A stretch of DNA of 29,842 bases from NCBI GenBank assembly GCA_003644265.1, contig QNBX01000040.1:1-29842 (forward strand), read 5' to 3'. Below, piece after piece: positions 1 to 7,100 of the stretch. The notes beneath the pieces were generated by a model. That model was given only the letters and a program-made list of their open reading frames with translations. It was not told where the DNA came from and searched no databases. The position numbers were made by a program, and so were the translations under genes. Each line of letters opens with the position of its first letter. The first letter of the stretch is position 1. Source of the DNA: Planctomycetota bacterium. Lineage in GTDB: Bacteria; Planctomycetota; B15-G4.

Positions 1-138
1 CACTGCACCGACGTGACCAAGCTCACGCCCCACGGCTGGAAACAGCACTTCGCCGAGCAGGTCGCCGCACGCCGACAGACCGCGCTCGCCGCCCTGGCCG
101 GGGTCGCACTCGATCGCGGGGAACCCAGCCCGGGCTGA
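1..138 (+). CDS. C-terminal fragment of an unidentified protein
   Basis: Frame 1 is open from the window edge to a TGA at 136-138 and gives 45 residues beginning HCTDVTKLTPHGWKQHF. The composition (W, H, K, Q, F mixed with an alanine-rich helix) looks like a real coding end rather than a G+C-driven shadow, and no better frame covers the stretch. I do not recognise the family. The start is outside the window. The 106 bases between this stop and the next gene show no clear terminator. Confidence 0.45.
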   Translation, partial: HCTDVTKLTPHGWKQHFAEQVAARRQTALAALAGVALDRGEPSPG

Positions 139-244
139 AGTCGGAAGCGACGGGGCGGAGCGGCCTGCGCGGGAATCGGGGCGCGGGGGTGGGGATCACA
201 GGACGGTTACGACCTTCTCGTCCTCGCATCCAGACGCGGACGAC

Positions 245-1066
245 GTGGCGCCGCTGTTGCAGCGCTTCAACGACTACGACGTGCGCACAAGCGAGTTCCT
301 GCTGGCGGAGATCTACCGGCGTCGGATTGGTGGGTTGAGCGTGGCCTTGGACGCGCTGGCCGGCGGCGCCGAGACGCGCACGGATGACCTGTTGCTGGTG
401 TTGCGGCTGTGGTCCGGGAGCGAGCTAGCCGTGGCCGAGCTGCCCAAGCGCGTGCCGACGCTGCACCCCGACGCGCGGCTGTGGCTGGCCGCGTTGCTGC
501 CCGACCTGGAGCGCGAGCTGGCCCTCCCGATCCTGCCTGCGCTCGAGGCCGCTCTGGTGCAGGCCTGGGGCGCCGAACCCGCCGCCGGCTCACTCGACGA
601 ACGCTGGGTCGCGCTGCTCTGCTTCGGCTTGCCGTATCACCTGCAACCCGCGGACCAGGGCCGCGTGAAGGACATCTCGGTGGAGCTGTTCAACGCCTGG
701 AGTCAGGGTGACGACGAGGGGCCCTACTTTCCGACCCTGCGTGATCGCCGCTTCATGCGCCGCATGCTGCTCGATGTCTTCGCGCGGGATCCGCTGCCTG
801 AGGACCTCGAGCGCGCGGCGCGGCTGGTGCACAACCGTCACGTGGCCGACCGCATGCCGCGCATGTGCCGGGAGCTGGGCACGCCCGAGGCGCGGGCCTG
901 GATGCTCGATCTGCTGCGTCGCTGGGACGCACGCCGGGAGGACCCGCCGGGCAAGTTCATCGCCTGGATGCTGGGCGAGTTGAAGGCCTACGACGACAGC
1001 GACTTCCGGGCCCAGGCCAACGCCATCATCCAGCAGCGCTTCCCGTATCACCCGGCGTTCGACTGA
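245..1066 (+). CDS. orphan alpha-helical protein, function unknown
   Basis: A 273-residue soluble protein with no signal peptide and no membrane segment. It is made of successive leucine/alanine-rich amphipathic helices, for example around residues 15-60, 75-105 and 175-245, which gives a HEAT-like look, but I cannot assign a family. Trp, Tyr, His and Arg are well spread (YFPTLRDRRFMRRML near 160-175; PGKFIAWMLGELKAY near 238-252), supporting real coding. The GTG start at 245 is the only usable start in the N-terminal region, although the frame stays open upstream; no ribosome binding site is visible. Its last 41 bases overlap the end of the convergent transglutaminase-like gene. No catalytic motif was seen, so a scaffold or binding role is possible but unproven. 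Confidence 0.7.
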   Translation: MAPLLQRFNDYDVRTSEFLLAEIYRRRIGGLSVALDALAGGAETRTDDLLLVLRLWSGSELAVAELPKRVPTLHPDARLWLAALLPDLERELALPILPALEAALVQAWGAEPAAGSLDERWVALLCFGLPYHLQPADQGRVKDISVELFNAWSQGDDEGPYFPTLRDRRFMRRMLLDVFARDPLPEDLERAARLVHNRHVADRMPRMCRELGTPEARAWMLDLLRRWDARREDPPGKFIAWMLGELKAYDDSDFRAQANAIIQQRFPYHPAFD

Positions 1067-2429
1067 CATCGATGACATCCGTCGTTCGGTGGCCGCCCGC
1101 AGCGCGTGCTCTGCGAAGCGCGCGGGAGAGCGCCCAGGGCAGCAGCCACGCGATGGGGATGAGCCACTTCAGGAGGAAGGCCGTGTCTTCAAACGTGAGC
1201 GGCTCCAGGCCCAGGAACCGGCTGGCGTCATAGCGCACGCTGCCGATGTCCGCGATCGCGGTGACGCGTGCATAGGTCGTGCCGTAGTGCCGCTCAACGA
1301 CAGCTGTGATGTCGCCAACGGACGGCTCCAGCAGCTCCCGGTAGGCCACGTTGACGCGCTCCAACGCCTCGCGCAGTCCTGCCGGCTCAGCCTCGATCAC
1401 GACGCCGTAGTCGGAGTCGATCACCTGCGTCGGCCCGGCGGGGGGGCGGGCCCAGGCCACGGCGTGGGCCTCTGACTCCCAGAGGCCAGCCTCGAAGCCG
1501 TCCTGTTCCAGCAGGCGTGCGGTGGTGATGGACTGGGCGCCGCACATGCCCAGGCCTCGCTGCAGCGCGCGAGCGGGGGCCTGCCACTCGTAGGAACGAT
1601 GGCGCTCGTCCCAGTCGCAGGCCCACAGCACCCAGTTGTCGAGCAGGCGCGGCCGCAGCGCGTCGTCCCGGCGCACGTACCGGGAGTGGATGTTCGTCAT
1701 GCGCCGGTTCACGGCCCACATGACGTTGGCTACGTGCTGAGCAGCGTCGATCTGGCCGCTCCTGTACGCGCCTCGCGAGCTTTCGATTCGCTCCCAGGCT
1801 GCGTCAAAGTTGATCGTCGTGTCGAACTCGCGACTGGGAAAACGCGCCGGCAGGTCGGGCTCGAGCAGAGCACCAGCCAGGTTGAGCAGCAGCAGCAGCA
1901 TGCCCGTCACGGCCAGGGCCCTGACGGCCGTGGCGCGCACGCGAGTGATCGACAAGAGCGCGATCAACCACACCAGCGCCGAGAGCAGCGCAAGGCCCGT
2001 CGTCGCCCGGCCGACCCAGGCCTCGGGCTCTCCGCTGAACTCGAGCGTGTATCGGCGTCCGTTGGTGTTGGGGTCGGTCGCGTCCGACGTGGAGAAGTAC
2101 AGCGTGCCGCCCCAGTGGGAGAAGGCGCCGCCCCCGGACTCGCTGATGGAGGCGTGCAGCGCGTGGGCGGGGCCGAGCGGGCTGCCATCCTCGAGGAGCA
2201 CCAATGACGACGCCTGGGGGCTGCCCGCTCCGTCGGCGGCGACCTGCGCCCAACGCGCCTCGAGTGGGGGCAGCGCGACGGTGTAAGACAGGGATCCGGC
2301 CGGAGAGAACGGAGCGTCGAGGGGGAGCTGTTGCGAGCGTCCCGCAACGACGCTGAGCAGCGTGGCGAGGGCGGGGACGCCGAGCAGGGCGAGGCCCCAG
2401 ATCCAAGTCGTGCGTGTTGCGGACGGCAT
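1026..2429 (-). CDS. membrane protein with transglutaminase-like domain
   Basis: A 467-residue protein with hydrophobic segments near residues 9-29, 143-162, 169-189 and 418-437. A region of about 110 residues follows the first segment, and a larger domain of about 230 residues lies between the third and fourth. The larger domain carries a plausible Cys-His-Asp triad of the transglutaminase/cysteine-protease fold: C296 in RGLGMCGAQS, H322 in EAHAVAWA, and D338 or D340 in VIDSDYG, in the usual order and spacing. Such domains cleave or crosslink peptide bonds, or are structural when inactive; the substrate is unknown. Sidedness was not determined. The ATG at 2427-2429 is preceded by a TATACT box 11 bases upstream, so the leader would be very short. 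The 3' end overlaps the convergent neighbour by 41 bases. Confidence 0.82.
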   Translation of the reverse strand: MPSATRTTWIWGLALLGVPALATLLSVVAGRSQQLPLDAPFSPAGSLSYTVALPPLEARWAQVAADGAGSPQASSLVLLEDGSPLGPAHALHASISESGGGAFSHWGGTLYFSTSDATDPNTNGRRYTLEFSGEPEAWVGRATTGLALLSALVWLIALLSITRVRATAVRALAVTGMLLLLLNLAGALLEPDLPARFPSREFDTTINFDAAWERIESSRGAYRSGQIDAAQHVANVMWAVNRRMTNIHSRYVRRDDALRPRLLDNWVLWACDWDERHRSYEWQAPARALQRGLGMCGAQSITTARLLEQDGFEAGLWESEAHAVAWARPPAGPTQVIDSDYGVVIEAEPAGLREALERVNVAYRELLEPSVGDITAVVERHYGTTYARVTAIADIGSVRYDASRFLGLEPLTFEDTAFLLKWLIPIAWLLPWALSRALRRARAAGGHRTTDVIDVSRTPGDTGSAAG

Positions 2430-2737
2430 GTCTTGCGGGAGTATATGAACTCCAGGTTGGCCTCCGTGTCAGCTCCGCAGATGTGATGCGGAAACAGGAT
2501 CCGCGCCAGCATGCGCCGCCCCAGTCGCTGCGGGAGGGCCAGCGCGACGCGCCCCTGCCCCGGTTCCTGCCCCCACATCCGCCACCCTCGGCTACACTCT
2601 CCCTTGTCCCGCCGGCCCCGAACCCGCTCCTGCGGGCTCCGGCGAGCCTGTCTCGCAGCACGTGTTGTCTCCCTTCGGCCCTCATCAGCTCTCTCGGCCT
2701 TTGGTCCCTCCGGCCCCCTCCCCCGGTCTCCAGCCCC
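2430..2737. other. 308-bp divergent intergenic region
   Basis: The spacer lies between the transglutaminase-like gene (leftward) and the cytochrome gene (rightward), so it should hold both promoters. On the minus strand TATACT (2445-2440) resembles a -10 box. On the plus strand TACACT (2593-2598) is the best -10-like hexamer but has no good -35. A short hairpin, cccgc-tcct-gcggg, lies at 2623-2636. From about 2660 to 2737 the plus strand is strongly pyrimidine-rich and lacks a Shine-Dalgarno site before the cytochrome ATG. No small gene is supported. Confidence 0.5.
2440..2445 (-). promoter_or_regulatory. possible -10 box of the transglutaminase-like gene
   Basis: TATACT on the minus strand matches five of six bases of the sigma-70 -10 consensus, in otherwise very G+C-rich DNA, and sits 10 bases before the ATG. 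No -35 at 16-18 bp was recognised (CTGACA is 21 bp away). If used, the mRNA would be nearly leaderless. Confidence 0.3.
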
Positions 2738-5059
2738 ATGCTCCGCACTCCATCCCGCCGGCTCCTGGCCGCTCTGGCTGTCCTGTCCCCGCTCGTCGCC
2801 GTGGCCTCTTTCAGCGCCGCGGTGGTCCCGACCGACGTGCAGATGCCGGGCACCCAGCCCAACGAGGTGTTTGCGCTGATTGAGGCCAACAACTGCGCGG
2901 CCTGCCACGCCAACTACGACCTGGCGGTGGAGCCGGGCGCCAACTGGCAGGGCTCGATGATGGCCCATGCCACCCGCGACCCGCTGTTCTGGGGCGCCAT
3001 GGCCGTGGCGGAGCAGTCCTTCGACGGCTCGGGCGATCTGTGCCTGCGCTGCCACACGCCCTCGGGCTGGCTGGCGGGGCGCAGCACGCCCACGGACGGC
3101 TCGGCGCTGGACCCGGCCATCGACCAGGACGGCGTCTCGTGCGACGCCTGTCACCGCATGACCAACCCCGACACCAGCGAGTGGTTCGGCGTGCAGAATG
3201 CGCCCTTCCTGGCGCACGACGAGAGCGCCACGCCGGTGGGCTACAACGGCAGCGGTCAGCTCTCCATGTGGAACGACGGCTTCAACAAGCTGGGGCCGTA
3301 CGACGACGCCGCCACGCCGCACGGCTTCTTCCAGTCGAGCTTCCATCGCCAGTCTGAGCTGTGCGGCAGCTGCCACGACGTGAGCAACCCGGTGGTAGGT
3401 GATCTGGCTCCCGGGCACGGCGCCATGGCCCCGCTGCCCGGCGCGTTCAGCGGCACGCCCGGCACACCGGTGGACGGCAAGGCGGCCTTCAACAACTTCC
3501 CCTACGCGTACGGCGTGGTGGAGCGCACCTTCAGCGAGCACCAGAGCTCGGCCTTCAAGACCTTGCCGGTGGCGTCGTACCCGAGCCTGCCCGGCGAGCT
3601 GCAGCAGGGCGCCATGGCCGACACCTACAACGCGGCCATCGCGGCCAACCCGACGGCCAACTACCTGGACGGCATGCAGCGCAACTTCTCGTGCCAGAGC
3701 TGCCACATGAAGCCCGTGAACGGCAAGGGCTGCGCCCTGGGCGGGGTGCCGACGCGCGCCGATCTGCCCAGTCACGACCTGACCGGTGGCAACTACTGGG
3801 CGCCCCAGGCCATCGCCTGGCTGGACGGGCAGAGCAAGCTGGTGATCGGCGGCGGCATGTCCCTGCCGGCGCTCGACGCCATGGCGGCCGGCGCCGACCG
3901 CGCGCGCGACAACCTGGAGTCGGCGGCGGCCATCGACGTGGCGGGCGGCTTTGTGCGCGTCACCAACCTCACGGGCCACAAGCTCATCAGCGGCTATCCC
4001 GAGGGGCGCCGCATGTGGCTCAACATCAAGTGGTTCAACGGCCCCACGCTCATCCGTGAGGACGGCGAGTACGGCTCCATGATGGTGGACATCGACGGCG
4101 CGCCCACGCTGGTGGAGTCGATCCTCGACCTCGATGACCCCAACCTGATCGCCTTTGAGGCGCACCACGGCATGAGCCAGGAGTGGGCCGATCAGCTGCT
4201 GGGCTACGGCACCACGGGCGCCTCCACGCCGCTGACCTACGACCGCGTCACGGGTGCGGTGACCGAGACCCTGGGCGGCTTTGCGGGGCAGCCGGCGGGC
4301 TCCAAGCTCGAGACGTTTCACTTCGTGCTGAACGACCTGGTGCTGAACGACACGCGCATCCCGCCCTACGGCATGCGCTACGACGACGCCTTTGCGCGCA
4401 ACTCGGTGCCCGTGCCCGACACGCAGTACGGCGACCCCGGCCCCGGCGGCAGCTACAACCACTGGGCCTGGCACGAGCTGGACATCCCCGCGGGCGCCAC
4501 CAGCGCCACTCTGGAGCTGCTCTATCAGCCCACCAGCTGGGAGTACATCCAGTTCCTGCACCAGGCCAACGACGGCTCGATCAGCCACCTGGCCGACGTG
4601 GGCGACGACCTGCTGGACGCCTGGCTGGCCACGGGCATGGCCGCGCCGCACGTCATGACCGGCGTGAGCTGGCTGGTGGGCTCTGGCACAGCGCCCTTCC
4701 TGGACGAGCTGGGTGCGCTGGCCTCGCCGGCCCTGCCCGTGCCGCCCAGGCTGACGGGCAGCGGCCCCGCCATCCCCGGCGAGTCGGTGGCGGTCTCCCT
4801 GGCCGGTGGTCCCCCCGGCGGCAGCGCGTTCCTGGTGATGGGCTTCAGCCTGCTCAACGCGCCGCTCAAGGGCGGCGTGCTGGTGCCGAACCCCGACATC
4901 ATCCTGGAGGGCCTGCCGCTCAACGCCCGCGGCAACCTGTCCTTCGTGTTTCCCTGGCCCCTCGGCGCCACGCCCGGCTCGACGCTCTACGTGCAGTACT
5001 GGATGCAGACCGCCCAGGGCTTTGCCGCCAGCAACGGCATGTCGATCACCACGCCGTAG
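2738..5059 (+). CDS. secreted five-heme cytochrome c
   Basis: A 773-residue exported protein. Residues 1-28 form a signal peptide (basic LRTPSRR, then a hydrophobic core). Five CxxCH heme-c sites are visible: NNCAACH (53-57), LCLRCH (102-106), SCDACH (135-139), LCGSCH (209-213) and SCQSCH (319-323). Residues 408-425 hold NLTGHKLISGYPEGRR, similar to a conserved GHK..GYP.GRR-type segment seen after the heme region in large environmental multiheme cytochromes. The C-terminal ~105 residues form a separate beta-rich domain similar to the tails of the two FG-GAP proteins in this window. The likely role is periplasmic or outer-surface electron transfer; substrate and partners are unknown. The frame is open for 108 codons further upstream, but that part overlaps the divergent gene and lacks a signal peptide, so the ATG at 2738 was chosen. 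Confidence 0.9.
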   Translation: MLRTPSRRLLAALAVLSPLVAVASFSAAVVPTDVQMPGTQPNEVFALIEANNCAACHANYDLAVEPGANWQGSMMAHATRDPLFWGAMAVAEQSFDGSGDLCLRCHTPSGWLAGRSTPTDGSALDPAIDQDGVSCDACHRMTNPDTSEWFGVQNAPFLAHDESATPVGYNGSGQLSMWNDGFNKLGPYDDAATPHGFFQSSFHRQSELCGSCHDVSNPVVGDLAPGHGAMAPLPGAFSGTPGTPVDGKAAFNNFPYAYGVVERTFSEHQSSAFKTLPVASYPSLPGELQQGAMADTYNAAIAANPTANYLDGMQRNFSCQSCHMKPVNGKGCALGGVPTRADLPSHDLTGGNYWAPQAIAWLDGQSKLVIGGGMSLPALDAMAAGADRARDNLESAAAIDVAGGFVRVTNLTGHKLISGYPEGRRMWLNIKWFNGPTLIREDGEYGSMMVDIDGAPTLVESILDLDDPNLIAFEAHHGMSQEWADQLLGYGTTGASTPLTYDRVTGAVTETLGGFAGQPAGSKLETFHFVLNDLVLNDTRIPPYGMRYDDAFARNSVPVPDTQYGDPGPGGSYNHWAWHELDIPAGATSATLELLYQPTSWEYIQFLHQANDGSISHLADVGDDLLDAWLATGMAAPHVMTGVSWLVGSGTAPFLDELGALASPALPVPPRLTGSGPAIPGESVAVSLAGGPPGGSAFLVMGFSLLNAPLKGGVLVPNPDIILEGLPLNARGNLSFVFPWPLGATPGSTLYVQYWMQTAQGFAASNGMSITTP

Positions 5060-5177
5060 CCGCAGCCGCTGGTTGGGTCGCCGTCTACGGATTGCGTCCT
5101 GGTCGCTGGCCTGTCGAGTTGCGGGCGCGGCTGTGTGCTGGCGCGATGAGCAGTGACCGCCTCGGAGCCCGTGGTTC

Positions 5178-5771
5178 ATGCCCGCACTGCCTGACGATTT
5201 GCTGCGTCGCTTGGCCGCGCACAGGCCGGGGTCCGCGCCCGCGACCGCGCCGCCCGCACGTCGGGCGGCGGTGGCGGCGGTGCTGCGTCCGGGCCAAGCG
5301 GGCGCTGAGGTGCTGCTCATGCGGCGCATCGAGCACGCGGCGGACCCGTGGTCAGGGCAGGTCTCGTTCCCGGGCGGCAACCGCGACCCGGGCGACAGCG
5401 ACCTGCTGGCCACCGCCCTGCGCGAGACCCACGAGGAGGCCGGGCTGCAGCTGCAGCGCTCCATGCTGTTGTGTCGACTCGACCCGCTGGCCGCCGTGGG
5501 TCGGCGCCTGTCGTTCGAGATGGACATCACGCCCTTTGTGTTCGCCATCGAGCCGGGCCTGCCCGTGGCCCCCGGACCCGAGGCGCAGGAGCTGTTCTGG
5601 CTCCCGCTGGAGCCGGCCTTGCGGGGCGACCTCGACGCAGAACACCGCTGGCAGGACGGCCACGTCGTGCGTCGCCTACCCGCCTGGGAATACGAGCAGC
5701 GCGTGGTCTGGGGGCTCACCTACGGCATGCTGCAGGCGCTGCTGACCGCGGCGGGGGTGGAGCGAGACTAG
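5178..5771 (+). CDS. Nudix hydrolase, CoA-pyrophosphatase-like
   Basis: A 197-residue cytosolic enzyme. The core WSGQVSFPGGNRDPGDSD (58-75) followed by LRETHEEAGL (81-90) is a Nudix box of the CoA-pyrophosphatase/UPF0035 type, in which the spacer before the RE-x2-EE block is one residue longer than the classical box. E83, E86 and E87 are the expected metal ligands. Family members cut CoA and related dinucleoside pyrophosphates; this one may act on CoA or on another nucleotide, and sequence alone cannot decide. The length is normal for the family. It starts 118 bases after the cytochrome stop on the same strand, too far to claim an operon. CGGAG at 5163-5167 is a weak, distant ribosome-binding candidate. 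Confidence 0.9.
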   Translation: MPALPDDLLRRLAAHRPGSAPATAPPARRAAVAAVLRPGQAGAEVLLMRRIEHAADPWSGQVSFPGGNRDPGDSDLLATALRETHEEAGLQLQRSMLLCRLDPLAAVGRRLSFEMDITPFVFAIEPGLPVAPGPEAQELFWLPLEPALRGDLDAEHRWQDGHVVRRLPAWEYEQRVVWGLTYGMLQALLTAAGVERD

Positions 5772-5903
5772 CAGCCCTCCGTCGCGCAAGTCATTCCGCG
5801 TGCAGCGGCGCTCTCGTGGCGCGGGTCGCTTGGCGGGGCGTTCATGCGCCTGACGCCGCGCTCGATCCGCGAGTTGCAGCATGGCGCGCGCTGGGGCAAC
5901 CCG

Positions 5904-5933
5904 CTGCGAGCGTTGCAGGGCGCAACGCAGCAG
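5904..5933 (-). terminator. stem-loop just downstream of ygfZ
   Basis: GCGTTGC (5910-5916) and GCAACGC (5922-5928) form a 7-bp stem with a 5-base loop, extended by CTGC/GCAG across small bulges. It begins 3 bases after the ygfZ stop. There is no T-run, so it may be a Rho-assisted end or an RNA-stabilising hairpin rather than an intrinsic terminator. Confidence 0.4.
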
Positions 5934-5936
5934 GGC

Positions 5937-7100
5937 TCAGCCCACCAGGCTCGTCACGTCGAGCGTCACGTCGCCCACCTTGACCTGGGCGCCCGTCTTC
6001 CAGCGGCTGCGCTTGACGTAGCCCAGCCCCAGCGTGGTGTCGTTGGTGGGGTCCCGCGCCACGGAGGTCAGCACGCCCAGCGCGCGGCCGTCCTCGCCCT
6101 GCAGCTCGGCGTCCGGGTGCAGCGCGGCGTGCACGTGGCCGCCGGGGGCGCCCGCGCTGCCCGCGCCGTCGTCAGCACCCGAGTTGCTCGCAGCGCTCAC
6201 GTCGCCTGCCGCGCCTGCCGTGCCTGCCGTGCCCGTGAGCCGCACCAGCCTGCGCGCCACCTGGCCCATGTTGACGATGCGCGCGATCACCTCCTGGCCC
6301 GGGTAGCAGCCCTTGGTGGAGGAGACTTTGTGGTCGAGCAGCGCCTCGAGCGGGATCACGCCGCCCGCCATGTCCTCGGCGAACCACGGCACGCCGGCGC
6401 CCACGCGCACCACCTGTAGGGCCGCGGGCGAGGCCGTCTTCACGCCGGACGCGAGCAGCGAGCGCTCAGCCTCCGCCAGCCTCGACAGCGGACCGATCAG
6501 GTCGAAGCCGCCCGTGCCGGAGAGTTCGCTGGGCGCCAGCAGCAGCTCGCCGGCCGCGGCCACCTGTCCCGCGCCGGGTGCCGGCAGGTCGCAGGCGGTC
6601 AGGCGCTCGCCGGCCGCGGGGCCCGCCAGGGTGATCAGCGCCCAGGGTTCGCGCGCGGCGCGCGCGGCGCTCGTGTCGCCCGCGATGTCGCCGGGTTGGG
6701 GCGCAGTCCGCGAAGCTGCTCCGCCATTGGCGTCGTCGGTGCTGCCGTCGCCCTCGCCGTCGCCGTCGCCAAGATCCTCAAGCGTCACATCATCGGTGAT
6801 GACGTACATGCGCAGCAGCCGCAAGATCTGCTCGCGGTGACTGGACGGCAGCTCCAGCAGCAGGCCCTCAGCAGGGACGCCGGGGGCCAGCACGCGCGGG
6901 TCGGCGCGCAGCTTGCCCTTGCCGTCCATGAGCGTCAGCGCGAGCAGGCCGCCGGGGGCCAGGTCGCTCACGGGCAGGCTGGCGATGCGCTCCAGCCACG
7001 GCAGCAGGTCGCCGCCGCCGGCGCGCACCAGGCAGCGCGTGCCGTGTCGGCACAGGGCGGCGTCGTTGCGCAGGGCGTTGATCTCTTCGACGAGGCTCAT
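5937..7100 (-). CDS. ygfZ: YgfZ/GcvT-like folate-binding Fe-S maintenance protein
   Basis: A 387-residue tetrahydrofolate-binding protein of the YgfZ (COG0354) family, which helps build or repair Fe-S enzymes. The diagnostic motif KGCYPGQEVIAR is at 263-274, with the conserved Cys at 265. The N-terminal half (LTLMDGKGKLRADPRVL, 55-71) and the C-terminal LGLGYVKR (357-364) also fit. Two low-complexity segments, residues ~111-148 (GDGDGEGDG...) and ~290-322 (GTAGTAGAAG...), make it longer than the ~325-residue E. coli protein and look like surface-loop insertions built from 6-bp and 9-bp DNA repeats. The ATG overlaps the mutY stop as ATGA, implying translational coupling. The frame is open far upstream through mutY, but that part is an antigenic shadow in composition, not YgfZ. 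Confidence 0.9.
   Translation of the reverse strand: MSLVEEINALRNDAALCRHGTRCLVRAGGGDLLPWLERIASLPVSDLAPGGLLALTLMDGKGKLRADPRVLAPGVPAEGLLLELPSSHREQILRLLRMYVITDDVTLEDLGDGDGEGDGSTDDANGGAASRTAPQPGDIAGDTSAARAAREPWALITLAGPAAGERLTACDLPAPGAGQVAAAGELLLAPSELSGTGGFDLIGPLSRLAEAERSLLASGVKTASPAALQVVRVGAGVPWFAEDMAGGVIPLEALLDHKVSSTKGCYPGQEVIARIVNMGQVARRLVRLTGTAGTAGAAGDVSAASNSGADDGAGSAGAPGGHVHAALHPDAELQGEDGRALGVLTSVARDPTNDTTLGLGYVKRSRWKTGAQVKVGDVTLDVTSLVG
6205..6231 (-). repeat. three 9-bp units inside ygfZ
   Basis: CCTGCCGCG followed by two copies of CCTGCCGTG (plus-strand reading). They encode the GTAGTAGAAG stretch of the second low-complexity insertion and keep the frame. Confidence 0.85.
6744..6767 (-). 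repeat. four 6-bp units inside ygfZ
   Basis: Units of GCCGTC, one of them GCCCTC (plus-strand reading), encode the GDGDGEGDG acidic run of the first low-complexity insertion. The length is a multiple of three, so slippage would alter protein length without a frameshift. Confidence 0.85.

Noticed and set aside
2414..2737. Start of the cytochrome gene 108 codons upstream at a GTG (2414)
   Set aside because: The extension overlaps the divergent gene, is low-complexity, and would bury the clear signal peptide that begins at 2738.
1964..5719. A 1,251-codon open frame on the minus strand opposite the cytochrome and Nudix genes
   Set aside because: Its composition (Arg, Ala, His, Gly, Val runs) is the typical antisense shadow in ~70% G+C DNA; it lacks domains, while the plus strand carries five heme motifs and a Nudix box.
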